The notes below the pieces were generated by a model. It was not told the DNA's origin, did no database searches, and was given only the letters and a program-made list of their open reading frames with translations. This document shows positions 11,170 to 20,611 of a stretch of DNA of 64,000 nt, piece by piece (position 1 is the stretch's first letter; every line of letters begins with the position of its first letter). A program made the translations under genes and the position numbers. The stretch covers positions 62,001 to 126,000 of the forward strand of contig NZ_WVHT01000007.1 in the NCBI RefSeq assembly GCF_009834875.1, given 5' to 3'. This DNA comes from Hufsiella arboris. Its GTDB lineage: Bacteria > Bacteroidota > Bacteroidia > Sphingobacteriales > Sphingobacteriaceae.

Positions 11170-13467
11170 ATGATACTTCCATATTTTCCTGAATCGCCGT
11201 TTGATATCAGGCTGTCTTTTTCGGGCATCATCGAACATTTTGAAAAAGTGGCAAGCGATCCGTTAAATCCAGACGCTGTTAAAGCACAAAGCGTATTAAA
11301 TAAGGTTTCTTTACATCCTGAATTAAAAGATGGCAGTATCGACTTCGACCAGTTAAACGGGAACGAGGATCTGATAGGGCAATTGCTGGAAGCGATGTTT
11401 CCACCTGCGCTTACCTTAAATGAAATTAAGGCAGCTACCATTCCATTTACAAAGGTTTTGCTTAACCCGACCGAGCGGTTTAAAAATTTGCTGCGGGCTG
11501 CCGATCTCGACTTCGAAATAAATATCAGGGATTATACCGAACATCAGTTTTATGTATCGAGCTGCTGCCTCATACTAAATGAATTTTATGGAACTCAGCT
11601 GGATTTCAGTAAACCGTTGTTCTACGACATTCCAACTGCGAATGGGGTACTTAAACACTATCGGATACTTTATAATGCGGATTTCCTGGATATTATACCG
11701 ACCGAGAAATCCATCTCTTTAACAGCTGAGGACATTAATCAGTTGCTGGATAATTACGACAACCTTGAGTTGTGGAAGGAAAAGTTTCCGAAAGGAAGCT
11801 GGCGGCTAAGCGGTTTTGCCATCATGACTTTATACGATGCAACTGTGGAAAATGCAGTTTCAATTTTGAAGGAAAAGCTACTGATATCGAATACTGGAAA
11901 ATTTAAGGGAAGCATGGAGTCAATTTTTCGCTCTATTTATAAAATTCCGGATATACAGATTGGTGCCAGCATATTTAGCAGGGAGCACCAAACATTTGAT
12001 ATCATCGATTTTGGCGAACCACTGCAAAGTTTTGTTTTAAAAGAAGGGAGTCAGCACAACTCTGAAAATACATTTTGTTCAAAATCTCATTTCTGTATCA
12101 TTGAAAAACAGGACTTTTTTGCTGTATCTGATGTTGCGGCACTGTTAGCTGCCGAGCCGGAGAATTTGCTTGCCCGGCATATGGCAGAACAGGGAATCAA
12201 CAGTTTTATTTTAGCGCCCATAACCAAAAATGGCGTATTGATGGGCGTTCTTGAAATTGTATCCATGAGGTCAAAAGAGCTGAACAGCGTAAATGCCCAT
12301 AAACTGGAAATCGTGATGCCGTTTCTGGTAGATACAATCGACAGGCTTATTACGGAATTCAGGAATGAAGTTCAGGCCGTTATCCAAAAAAATTATACCA
12401 GCATCCATTCAAGCGTTTATTGGAAATTTTCCAGCGAAGCACAAAATCTCATCAGGGCAAATCGCCGTGGCGAAGACTATGTCTTAAAGGAAATAATCCT
12501 TGACGATGTTTATCCGTTATATGGTCAAACCGATATAAAGGGTTCGTCGGATACCAGGAACCAATGCATTCGCCAGGACTTAACCAGCCAGCTTAAACAT
12601 CTCCTTATTTTGCTGCCAAAAATTAAAAGTTATCTAACCGATTTTGATTATGATACAAGAACGAAGCAGATAGAGGATAATTTCGAATCGATTAAACACT
12701 TGTTTTATGCAAATACCGAACAATATGTCAACGACTTTCTGGAAAATAAAATTCACCCGTATTTGCAAAAGATCGCAGGCAAGGAAGTAATGCCATTGGT
12801 AGATGCTTATTTTATTGAGAATGATAAAAAGTTCGGGACATTTTATGCGAACCGGAGAAAATATGAAACTTCGGTTTCGATGATCAATAACAAGCTCGCG
12901 ACGTATTTTGACAACAGTGAAGCTTCGGCCCAGACAATTTATCCGCATTATTACGAGCGGTTTAAAACAGACGGTGTTGAACACAATCTTTACATCGGGC
13001 CTTCTATTTCGCCAAAACATCATTTCGATATCAGGCTTCTACAAGATCTCCGGTTATGGCAATTGCGGATTTTATGCAAGATGGAGCTCGCTCATCACCA
13101 GTTAAAAAAGGAATTACCTTATCCCCTTGATGTAACTTCGTTGATCCTTGCTTATCATTCAAGTATTTCACTTCGGTTTAGGATGGATGAAAAACGGTTT
13201 GATGTTGACGGTACTTACAACGCGCGTTATGAGGTTGTCAAAAAGCGTATCGATAAAGCCTTCATTAAAGACACTACTGAACGCATTACACAGACCGGCA
13301 AAATAACGATTGTTTATTCCGGCAGATCAGAGGAGAAAGAATACAGACAGTACATTGAGATATTACAGAACGAAAAAATATTGGCTGACGTAGTTGAAAA
13401 TTTCCAGGTTGAAGATCTGCAGGGTGTTGTTGGCCTTCATGCGTTAAGGGCACAAATTATACATTAA
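11170..13467 (+). CDS. Orphan GAF-domain protein
   Basis: A 765-residue cytoplasmic protein without signal peptide or membrane segment. A GAF-like domain (about residues 250-400) is recognisable from the block around I-L-A-P-I-T-K-N-G-V-L-M-G-V-L-E-I. No kinase, cyclase, GGDEF or DNA-binding module is attached. The N-terminal part and the long helical C-terminal part are unfamiliar; a stretch around residues 445-465 (V-Y-P-L-Y-G-Q-T-D-I-K-G) looks like a conserved core. It stands alone between the GH97 terminator and the convergent DoxX-like gene, whose stop is only 6 bp away. A signal-sensing or scaffolding role is plausible but not shown. Confidence 0.7.
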   Translation: MILPYFPESPFDIRLSFSGIIEHFEKVASDPLNPDAVKAQSVLNKVSLHPELKDGSIDFDQLNGNEDLIGQLLEAMFPPALTLNEIKAATIPFTKVLLNPTERFKNLLRAADLDFEINIRDYTEHQFYVSSCCLILNEFYGTQLDFSKPLFYDIPTANGVLKHYRILYNADFLDIIPTEKSISLTAEDINQLLDNYDNLELWKEKFPKGSWRLSGFAIMTLYDATVENAVSILKEKLLISNTGKFKGSMESIFRSIYKIPDIQIGASIFSREHQTFDIIDFGEPLQSFVLKEGSQHNSENTFCSKSHFCIIEKQDFFAVSDVAALLAAEPENLLARHMAEQGINSFILAPITKNGVLMGVLEIVSMRSKELNSVNAHKLEIVMPFLVDTIDRLITEFRNEVQAVIQKNYTSIHSSVYWKFSSEAQNLIRANRRGEDYVLKEIILDDVYPLYGQTDIKGSSDTRNQCIRQDLTSQLKHLLILLPKIKSYLTDFDYDTRTKQIEDNFESIKHLFYANTEQYVNDFLENKIHPYLQKIAGKEVMPLVDAYFIENDKKFGTFYANRRKYETSVSMINNKLATYFDNSEASAQTIYPHYYERFKTDGVEHNLYIGPSISPKHHFDIRLLQDLRLWQLRILCKMELAHHQLKKELPYPLDVTSLILAYHSSISLRFRMDEKRFDVDGTYNARYEVVKKRIDKAFIKDTTERITQTGKITIVYSGRSEEKEYRQYIEILQNEKILADVVENFQVEDLQGVVGLHALRAQIIH

Positions 13468-13473
13468 GACGAC

Positions 13474-13923
13474 TTAGCCAATAGAACAAAGATAGGTCCA
13501 GGCAATAAAAAACAGCTGTAAAGGGACTCTGAACCAGAGATACTTCAAGCCGGGTCCGTCATACGTTGCCTTTTCCATATTTATTTGTTTCGATGCCGCG
13601 TAACTATTTGCTGGAAGCAACACAATAAAAAAGAGTATTAAAAGCCAGCCCGTAATAGTTCTTAACTCTGGAACGTGCAGGGTAACAGCTGCGATTATTT
13701 CTATTATTCCAGTTACGTAAACCATCAGCGGCTTAAAGGGAACGGGTGGAGGAATCATCATTACCATCCCTTTTTTAAACATAAAATGCCCACTTGCGGT
13801 GAGAAAAAGCATGGCCGACAAGCCAATTCTTCCGGCCATGGAATAATCAGAATCTCCGGTATATAGTTTTACACCGGCAACAGAGATTACAAAAACTACG
13901 ATCAGGACAACTAACGGTTTCAT
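13474..13923 (-). CDS. DoxX-like four-helix membrane protein
   Basis: A 149-residue inner-membrane protein with four hydrophobic segments and the family blocks G-H-F-M-F-K-K-G-M and L-P-A-N-S-Y-A-A. The frame stays open 21 codons further upstream, but the ATG at 13923 begins the first membrane segment and has an AGGA-type ribosome site before it, so it is taken as the start. Members of the DoxX-like group are linked to quinone- or thiol-related redox functions, but most are uncharacterised. It is divergent from the EEP gene (66 bp apart) and convergent with the GAF gene. Confidence 0.72.
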   Translation of the reverse strand: MKPLVVLIVVFVISVAGVKLYTGDSDYSMAGRIGLSAMLFLTASGHFMFKKGMVMMIPPPVPFKPLMVYVTGIIEIIAAVTLHVPELRTITGWLLILFFIVLLPANSYAASKQINMEKATYDGPGLKYLWFRVPLQLFFIAWTYLCSIG

Positions 13924-13989
13924 TACAAATTCTTTTTCCTTTGAGTGATGTAAAATCTTTAATTTTCGAGCAGATTCAAAAGCCAATTT

Positions 13990-14832
13990 ATGAAAAGCAA
14001 TTCCTTATTATTAGCAATTTTATTTTTATTCAGTTGTCTGATCTGCAGCGCGCAAAATTCCATTCGGGTTGCTACCTATAATCTCCGTTATGATAATCCG
14101 GCAGACAGCGGAAACCTATGGAAGGATCGCTCAAAGTATGTAGCCGACCTGATACGTTTTCACGATTTTGACTTATTTGGAACCCAGGAAGGAAAAAAGA
14201 ATCAATTAAGTGATCTGCTGAAGGATCTTCCCGAATATTCAAAGTACGGCAAGGGTAGAGACGATGGAAAGGACGGTGGCGAACACTCGGCGATATTTTA
14301 TAAAAAAGATAAGTTCAAATTACTGAAAAGCGGTGATTTCTGGCTGTCGGAAACTCCGGAAAAGCCATCCTTAGGCTGGGACGCTACATGCTGCAACAGG
14401 GTCTGTTCCTGGGCGTATTTCCAGGATCTGAAAAGTGGTAAGAAATTTTATATGTTCAATGTACATTTTGATCACCAAGGGAAAGTTGCACGTGTTGAAA
14501 GCGCAAAACTGATGATCAAACGGATTAATTCAATTGCCGGAAACGAACCGGTTGTATTAACGGGCGATTTTAACGGCGACCGGAAAAGTGAATGGTATAA
14601 AATTCTTGCTTCATCTGGCATTATTCACGATTCGGTAAAAGAGGTGAAAAATCCATATCAAAATAATTCGTCATACACTGATTTTGGCAGGGAGTTTCAA
14701 AATGATGAAGTGATTGATCATATTTTTATTTCCAGCAAGTTTCATGCATCCAAATGGGGAATACTTACTGATACTTACCGTGGTAAATTCCCCTCGGATC
14801 ATTGTCCCGTGTTATGCGTTTTGCAGTTTTAA
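13990..14832 (+). CDS. Secreted endonuclease/exonuclease/phosphatase-family protein
   Basis: A 280-residue EEP-fold phosphodiesterase or phosphatase exported by an N-terminal signal peptide (cleavage after about residue 21). The metal and catalytic signatures run in order: Y-N-L-R, G-T-Q-E-G (metal Glu), H-F-D-H-Q-G, T-G-D-F-N-G-D, the I-D-H-I-F block and final S-D-H-C-P-V. The same fold includes nucleases, sphingomyelinases and inositol-phosphate phosphatases, so the substrate is open; secretion argues for phosphate scavenging or a surface-glycan phosphoester. Its TAA abuts the stop codon of the convergent AraC gene with no base between them. Confidence 0.82.
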   Translation: MKSNSLLLAILFLFSCLICSAQNSIRVATYNLRYDNPADSGNLWKDRSKYVADLIRFHDFDLFGTQEGKKNQLSDLLKDLPEYSKYGKGRDDGKDGGEHSAIFYKKDKFKLLKSGDFWLSETPEKPSLGWDATCCNRVCSWAYFQDLKSGKKFYMFNVHFDHQGKVARVESAKLMIKRINSIAGNEPVVLTGDFNGDRKSEWYKILASSGIIHDSVKEVKNPYQNNSSYTDFGREFQNDEVIDHIFISSKFHASKWGILTDTYRGKFPSDHCPVLCVLQF

Positions 14833-15711
14833 TTAGCTTTGAAATTTTAGCCGATTGATATACTCCTTGCGGTATGTCAGGGGGCTGAATCGGGTAGTGT
14901 GTTTAAATACTTTATGGAAGAAGGCTATATCAGCATATCCACATTCAAAACATATTTGGCTCACAGGTTTATCGGTATTGATTAGTTGCTGCCGGGCGTA
15001 GTTGACGCGATAACCGGCAATAACCTCTGAGAACGTTTTGCCGGTCATTTTTTTATAGTACTTGCAAAAGGCATTTGGTGTCATCCGCGCAATTTCCGCT
15101 ATTTGATTTAGACCGATTTTATTGCGGAAATTTTCAATAATAAATGCCTGCACCTCATTTAAGCGATGATGTTCATGGGTGCCTGGCTCGTAAATTATCG
15201 TTTCGTCATTCAGCAGTTTGAAAAATTTCGTGTTTGATAACTGGCTGAATATATCGAGCAGATTAATTAATCTTTTAAGCGGATCTGTTTCTGCGGATAA
15301 TTCATTCATTTTTAGGGTAACCAGTTCCGCTGTTTCGCCATAAAAATGAATGCCAAAAAAGCTTTGATTAAGTAGGCGGGAAACCCTGGCGGTCTCAAGC
15401 TTCCGGAAAAAATCGCTTCCTAAAAAGTCGCGTTGAAACTGTATAACTACCGATCTGGCGTTTATTTCCTCGGTTAAAATAGTATTTTTCCAGCAATGCG
15501 GAACATTAGAACCGATTAGTACCAGGTCGCCGGAATTAAAAACGGACATGTCATTCCCAACAAACCGGTTGCCTTCGCCCTTCAGGATTGCCGTTAATTC
15601 AAATTCAGGATGAAAATGAAACGGTGCATGGAATTCAGATTCCTCGAAGGTTCTGACTAGGAACGAACCGTTTTCACTTTCCGAAATAGCTTCTAAGGAC
15701 GGTTTAACCAT
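14833..15711 (-). CDS. AraC-family regulator with cupin sensor domain
   Basis: A 292-residue transcription factor. The N-terminal cupin (about 20-100) contains F-H-F-H-P-E-F-E-L and a P-H-C-W strand, the ligand-binding part of sugar-responsive AraC proteins. The C-terminal pair of helix-turn-helix motifs (about 195-290) is complete, ending with the Y-A-D-I-A-F-F-H-K-V-F-K signature. It is the last gene of a minus-strand unit, starting 5 bp after the stop of the clan GH-A hydrolase, so it probably controls that unit in response to a sugar released by the hydrolase. Confidence 0.87.
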   Translation of the reverse strand: MVKPSLEAISESENGSFLVRTFEESEFHAPFHFHPEFELTAILKGEGNRFVGNDMSVFNSGDLVLIGSNVPHCWKNTILTEEINARSVVIQFQRDFLGSDFFRKLETARVSRLLNQSFFGIHFYGETAELVTLKMNELSAETDPLKRLINLLDIFSQLSNTKFFKLLNDETIIYEPGTHEHHRLNEVQAFIIENFRNKIGLNQIAEIARMTPNAFCKYYKKMTGKTFSEVIAGYRVNYARQQLINTDKPVSQICFECGYADIAFFHKVFKHTTRFSPLTYRKEYINRLKFQS

Positions 15712-15716
15712 TCAGA

Positions 15717-16841
15717 TCATTGATGTTTGTGCAACTCAATATATTCTTTCTTCTCCGAACGATCAATGTATTCTTTAATTGTATCTATCTCACTCGGTTT
15801 ATATGGTTTGAAATCACCGTGATAAAGATCATGCTGCCATAAATCTTGCGGGGGATCACCAGGCCGATGCCCCCATGGCAAATCTGTTTGAGTTTTACCA
15901 TTTACTAGTCCCCATAAGTTGCACCCAATTTTATATTGATAAAAGATAGGCAGGATCTCGCTAACGGTCGATCCAAACGGCCTGTTCATCCATTCGGTAT
16001 TTATCAAAGGACGGTTCAGCTTCTGAAATTTTTCGACAGCCCTGGTAACGGTTTCTTTGTTTCCGTAATCGTGAAAAGTAATTATATCCGAATTATTGAT
16101 GATGATCTCATTTAACCTTGGATTCTGATCAAACATACCGATGCTTAACGGTTGATCCGGGTTAATTGAACGAGCCCATACGATTACCTTTTTTAACAGC
16201 GGAAAAGTTGCGCTGCCAAGTCCTCCGTTCGTCGGTTCATTGTAGAGATCCCAAAATAAAATCCGTTCATCGTTTTTGTGGTGATTAATGATATCCCTCA
16301 CATATTTTTCAAGTTTGGGATAGGTTGTCGAATCGGTAACCATACTGTGGCCCGGGCTCGGCGACCATGCCCAGGCATACCAGCCTTTTAGCGGTTCGGG
16401 TTGCTTTCCAACTACCGGATCGCTTTTTATACCAAATGAACAGTCATCAAATAGCGCTGGTATGAACTTAATATGGTGCTTATAACACAGCGCCATGAAA
16501 GTATCAAGCGTTTTTAAAAAGTAAGCAGGGTCATCCTCATAAACAGCATACTGTAATACAGCTCTCAACGAATTCATTCCCGACTGTTCAGCCAAGGCGA
16601 GCTCCCGGTCAATCGCTTTCGGATCAAACGTTGTTTTATCCCACATCGCCGTATAATTTATTGCGTAAGCCGGGATGTAATTAAATCCACAATACCATGG
16701 TTGTTTGTTATACCAATCCCATGCCTTTTTCTCCGGCCATTTCTGGGCGGTTTGAGCGCGGGAATCCAATGAAAACGCGATAATGATAAGTGTGAATATG
16801 GCAATTTTTATCAGCCAAGACTGGTTTTGAGATTTTTGCAT
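15717..16841 (-). CDS. Clan GH-A glycoside hydrolase, GH5-like
   Basis: A 374-residue exported enzyme with a signal peptide to about residue 29 and one TIM barrel. The acid/base is E202 in W-D-L-Y-N-E-P and the nucleophile E283 in I-N-T-E-W-M, the beta-4/beta-7 pair of clan GH-A. Homologues in Bacteroidota are often labelled 1,4-beta-xylanase or cellulase-family hydrolase, but the sequence does not fix the substrate. It is the middle gene between a phytanoyl-CoA-dioxygenase-like protein (21 bp upstream) and the AraC regulator (5 bp downstream). Confidence 0.75.
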   Translation of the reverse strand: MQKSQNQSWLIKIAIFTLIIIAFSLDSRAQTAQKWPEKKAWDWYNKQPWYCGFNYIPAYAINYTAMWDKTTFDPKAIDRELALAEQSGMNSLRAVLQYAVYEDDPAYFLKTLDTFMALCYKHHIKFIPALFDDCSFGIKSDPVVGKQPEPLKGWYAWAWSPSPGHSMVTDSTTYPKLEKYVRDIINHHKNDERILFWDLYNEPTNGGLGSATFPLLKKVIVWARSINPDQPLSIGMFDQNPRLNEIIINNSDIITFHDYGNKETVTRAVEKFQKLNRPLINTEWMNRPFGSTVSEILPIFYQYKIGCNLWGLVNGKTQTDLPWGHRPGDPPQDLWQHDLYHGDFKPYKPSEIDTIKEYIDRSEKKEYIELHKHQ

Positions 16842-16862
16842 TTTAAATTGAGGTTGCGAGTG

Positions 16863-17678
16863 CTATTTAACCATTGGATTTAATTCAGAAGCGGCAAGCT
16901 GTCCCGCAGCCAGCCCCTTAAGCCATGTCTGGCGATCATTTTCCTGGTGCTTGTTTTGCGGTTCGGTAATGTGAGCGCCATCTGCGAAATAGATAACCGT
17001 CATAACTTCGCGGGTGACGTCTTTTGAGGAATTTCCGGGCGCTGTATGCAATGTCCAGCCGTAGTGCCATGTTGCATCACCAGCTTTCATGGTTTTGGCT
17101 CGTGTAACCGGGAAATTATTCCGTTCAATAAATTGTTGTAATGTGCTTTCTGATTCGTCAGATATCGGAATATTTTCGGCAAAGCCTGCGGTATGCGATC
17201 CGGAAGCAAAGGTCAGCATTCCCATTTCTTCATCTATGTCGATCAATGGCATCCACATCGTGACAGTTTTCGAAGTATCCAGCGGCCAGTAATATTGATC
17301 CTGGTGCCATGGAGTAAATCCTCCGCCAGGTTCCTTAAAAAGCGCCTGGTCATGGTAAATGCGAACGTTTTCCACGCCTAGTAAATCCGCCGCAATTTTT
17401 GCAAAACGTTTAGCCAGAGTGAATCGTCGTACCTCTTTGTCCGTTTGCCACAAATTCATAATTTGTAGAAAGGCTTTCCCATAAGTGTCCCGGTCTTTTA
17501 AGTCGCGTTTTTCCGTATTGTATTGGTAAGCTGCTTTTTTAATGACATTCCGGTAGTAAGAAAGCTCCTCTGGCTTTAATATTTCATGGATGAGCACGTG
17601 GCCGTTTTCTCGGAATGCGCTGACCTGATCATTGCCGACATGGATAGTATCGTCCAGCGGAAATAAATTATTTTCCAT
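16863..17678 (-). CDS. Phytanoyl-CoA dioxygenase (PhyH) family protein
   Basis: A 271-residue Fe(II)/2-oxoglutarate oxygenase with no signal peptide. The facial triad is visible: H125-x-D127 in W-H-Q-D-Q-Y-Y-W and distal H211 in T-L-H-T-A-P-G-N, with R223 placed to bind 2-oxoglutarate. Family members hydroxylate lipids, osmolytes or small metabolites. It is the promoter-proximal gene of a unit with a glycoside hydrolase and an AraC regulator, which suggests that it acts on a sugar, a methylated sugar or a glycoside aglycone after import. That role is inference only. Confidence 0.83.
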   Translation of the reverse strand: MENNLFPLDDTIHVGNDQVSAFRENGHVLIHEILKPEELSYYRNVIKKAAYQYNTEKRDLKDRDTYGKAFLQIMNLWQTDKEVRRFTLAKRFAKIAADLLGVENVRIYHDQALFKEPGGGFTPWHQDQYYWPLDTSKTVTMWMPLIDIDEEMGMLTFASGSHTAGFAENIPISDESESTLQQFIERNNFPVTRAKTMKAGDATWHYGWTLHTAPGNSSKDVTREVMTVIYFADGAHITEPQNKHQENDRQTWLKGLAAGQLAASELNPMVK

Positions 17679-18384
17679 TATTTTGAATTTTTAGTTAGAA
17701 TTCCAAAACACGGATTTTTACCAGTTCTGATATTCGATTAAATTATTCAATTTATGGTAGATATTATCCGATTTGGACAAATGGCAGAGATTTCTGCGTA
17801 AAGTAGCAGTATCTTAGGCTTTAGTATGTGACGGAAAAGGCTTAAAACTTGTTTTCACTTGGACTTCTCACAAATAACTGGCTGATTAACTTGTTATCCA
17901 AAAGATGGTAATAATGGAATGTTCTGATAATCTTATTATTATATCGTGTAACTGTGCATTTTATTCCCTGATTTTGAAAAAGCCGGGAAAGAATTGCCAA
18001 TCAGGTACGGCTTATTATAGCCAAAGGGCTTATCTTATTCAAAGTTTGCCCGAACCTTGAGCGCTATAGTGATTAACAATTACTTATCCCGACTTTCTGC
18101 AAATTGGTCTATAAGAACCATTACCTTTAATTATCAACTGGTATTTTGTGTGTTTAGCGGCACTAGCACGTCTGCATGTGCTCGTTTTTCTTTCTTCCAG
18201 TAAACAATTGACGCATCAGTCGTCTTATCAAATGTTCCAACAACCGAGCCATAAAGCCAATTATTAAACAAGCGTAATCGGATGCCAGTAAATTTAGAAT
18301 CGCTTTTGATTATTCGTAATTTTTAGCCTAAACGGTTGATAAATTCAGATTTTAACTCTTTCTTAGAATTAAGAACTTATCAAC
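17679..18384. other. 706-bp stretch without a convincing gene
   Basis: This AT-rich gap between the divergent PhyH-family and M28 genes must hold both promoters, but I found no exact TAnnTTTG pair in it. On the minus strand 18134-18322 is open for 62 codons and reads protein-like (for example G-S-V-V-G-T-F-D-K near its middle), but it has no start codon and is bounded by a stop upstream. It may be a decayed gene fragment or chance. No RNA gene or strong hairpin was seen. Confidence 0.5.
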
Positions 18385-20022
18385 ATGAAAGTCCAGTCTT
18401 TATCCGTTTTAAGCGTCATACTGTTTTTCGCAATTGCATCCTGCAACAAGTACGCTGAACAATCAGGTAAAATATCTGAAAACGATGTAAAAAATTATTT
18501 ATCGGTTATTGCTAATGATTCATTACAGGGTAGAAAGCCATTTACTGTGGGTGAGGATAAAACAATCCGTTATTTATCGGATGAATTTAAAAAATTGGGC
18601 TTGGAGCCGGCAAATAAAGGAAGTTATTTCCAGGATGTACCGATGGTAGAAGTTACGAGTAAACCAGCAGGAGATTTAAAACTGTCCGGAAAGTCCAATT
18701 TATCGTTGAAGCCATATACAGATTTCGTAGCTGGATCAAGGCAGGAGCTTGAAACGATCAATATTCAAAACTCACCATTAGTCTTTGCCGGATACGGTAT
18801 TGTAGCTCCTGAATACCAGTGGAATGATTATGCCGGACTGGACGTAAAAGGAAAAACCGTTATTGTTTTGGTAAATGATCCGGGATTTAAATCGAATGAC
18901 CCTTCGTTATTTCATGGAGACACGATGACTTACTATGGCCGTTGGACTTACAAATACGAAGAAGCGGCGAGACAGGGAGCTGCGGGTGTTTTAATTATTC
19001 ACCAAACCGAGCCGGCGAGTTATCCCTGGCATGTCGTAAATAACAGCTTTTCCGGTGCGAAACTTTATCTTCAGCAAAGTGACAAACACATGTCCCGCTG
19101 TAAAGTTGAAGGATGGATTACTGAGGAAGCCTCTACAAAATTGCTGGCTGCCGCCGGAATTACGGGGGATTTCAGAGCGCTTGCCAGGAAGAAGGGCTTT
19201 AAGGCGATTCCGCTGAATACTAGTATGTCATTAGTATTAAATAATAAACTTAAATATTCAACCTCGCACAATGTTGCAGCTTTAATTAAGGGAACTAAAA
19301 GGCCCGATGAATGTGTAATTTATTCCGCCCATTGGGATCATTTTGGTAAAGGAAAGCCTGACGCTAAAGGAGATAGTATTTACAATGGCGCCGTAGATAA
19401 CGGTACAGGCACGGCAGCGTTGTTAAGTATGGCGAAGGCTTTTTCCAAATCGGAAAAGCCGGAAAGGTCAATTCTTTTCCTGGCAGTAACGGGCGAGGAG
19501 CAAGGATTGCTCGGTTCGGAATATTATGCTGCGCATCCGTTATTCCCGCTGAATAAAACTGTTGCCGATCTCAATATGGACGCTTTACATCCGTTTGGCG
19601 AAACTACGGACGTTGCCGTTACCGGAAAAGGACAAAATGAACTGGAAGATTATGTTGAAGATATTGTCGAAGAAAACGGTAAACATACAATCGGTGATAC
19701 AAAGCCGGGCGCCGGAAGCTATTACCGTTCAGATCATTTCAATTTTGCGAAAGTCGGCGTTCCCGCATTAGACATCAACACAGGAATTGAAAGTGTATTG
19801 CACGGAGCTGATTGGGGAAAAGCACAAAGCAAAAGTTATAATGACGATAATTATCATCAACCATCGGATAATTTTTCGCTGATAAAGGATTACGGAGGCA
19901 TCACTCAAATTGCCAATATATTATACCAGATTGGTTGGAAGCTTGGCAATGAAACTACTTTTCCGGGATGGAAAAATGGCTCCGAGTTTAAAGCGGTTAG
20001 AGATAAATCGATGAAGAATTGA
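18385..20022 (+). CDS. M28-family metallopeptidase lipoprotein with PA insert
   Basis: A 545-residue secreted aminopeptidase-like enzyme. A lipobox (I-A-S-C, Cys20) anchors it to a membrane. A PA-type domain occupies about residues 100-250, and the di-zinc peptidase domain follows with its ligands in order: H316 (A-H-W-D), D338 (A-V-D-N), E371/E372 (G-E-E), D399 (N-M-D) and H451 (S-D-H-F). All are present, so the enzyme should be active. It stands alone; the next gene is convergent. It probably trims peptides outside the cytoplasm and has no evident link to the glycan genes. Confidence 0.9.
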   Translation: MKVQSLSVLSVILFFAIASCNKYAEQSGKISENDVKNYLSVIANDSLQGRKPFTVGEDKTIRYLSDEFKKLGLEPANKGSYFQDVPMVEVTSKPAGDLKLSGKSNLSLKPYTDFVAGSRQELETINIQNSPLVFAGYGIVAPEYQWNDYAGLDVKGKTVIVLVNDPGFKSNDPSLFHGDTMTYYGRWTYKYEEAARQGAAGVLIIHQTEPASYPWHVVNNSFSGAKLYLQQSDKHMSRCKVEGWITEEASTKLLAAAGITGDFRALARKKGFKAIPLNTSMSLVLNNKLKYSTSHNVAALIKGTKRPDECVIYSAHWDHFGKGKPDAKGDSIYNGAVDNGTGTAALLSMAKAFSKSEKPERSILFLAVTGEEQGLLGSEYYAAHPLFPLNKTVADLNMDALHPFGETTDVAVTGKGQNELEDYVEDIVEENGKHTIGDTKPGAGSYYRSDHFNFAKVGVPALDINTGIESVLHGADWGKAQSKSYNDDNYHQPSDNFSLIKDYGGITQIANILYQIGWKLGNETTFPGWKNGSEFKAVRDKSMKN

Positions 20023-20116
20023 CGAGCGCACTACCTTGTAGATTTGTTTGTACATATTTATTAAAATTGGCCGGCCGACCGTTTGTTGAAATTTTTAAAA
20101 TAAACACGAACTTTTA

Positions 20117-20530
20117 TTAGAGAAAAACGACTGAAAACAACACGATCAGGCAAATTGAGATAAGTGATTGAAACAATATCGCAACTAACAATCTCATGCG
20201 TTTCGAGAAATCAATTTCTTCAGCTAAATGGTGGTGGCTCATGTCTTCTGATGCATGTTCCTGATCTTCTGTATATCTTGTTAACGCGTTTTCAGAAAAA
20301 AGAACGTTTGTTACGGGTTTGCCCTTGTGATCGGTTAAACCTGTAACGTCTGTATTTACAGATTCCATTGCGTTAATTACAAGGCTTAAATTCTGAGTTT
20401 TAAAATTCATTTCTGTTTTCTGTGAAGCTGTTCCGGCATGTAACTGGAAAGCGAAAAATAATCCCAGGGCATATACTCCGAACTTTGCTGCTGTGATTGA
20501 AACTAAGTGTAAAAATGATAGCTTTTTCAT
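20117..20530 (-). CDS. Small membrane protein of unknown function
   Basis: A 137-residue protein not recognised as a known family. The open frame begins further upstream, but the first ATG, at 20530, opens a signal-like hydrophobic stretch and is taken as the start. Around 60 soluble residues follow, then a histidine-containing patch (S-H-H-H-L-A-E-E) and a second membrane helix at the C-terminus. It is divergent from the signalling cluster at 20709, and the two share an intergenic region with an 11-bp inverted repeat. Shared regulation is possible. Confidence 0.55.
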   Translation of the reverse strand: MKKLSFLHLVSITAAKFGVYALGLFFAFQLHAGTASQKTEMNFKTQNLSLVINAMESVNTDVTGLTDHKGKPVTNVLFSENALTRYTEDQEHASEDMSHHHLAEEIDFSKRMRLLVAILFQSLISICLIVLFSVVFL

Positions 20531-20611
20531 GACTTTTTGATGTTTTGATTTACACCTCAAAGTTCATTTTGGCAGCTACGCGCATCCACCGGAGAAACAC
20601 CCTATCGCTCT

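Noticed and set aside
20066-20073. GGCCGGCC between the M28 and small membrane protein genes.
   Set aside because: An eight-base palindrome without a stem-loop or T run is not a supportable terminator or operator.
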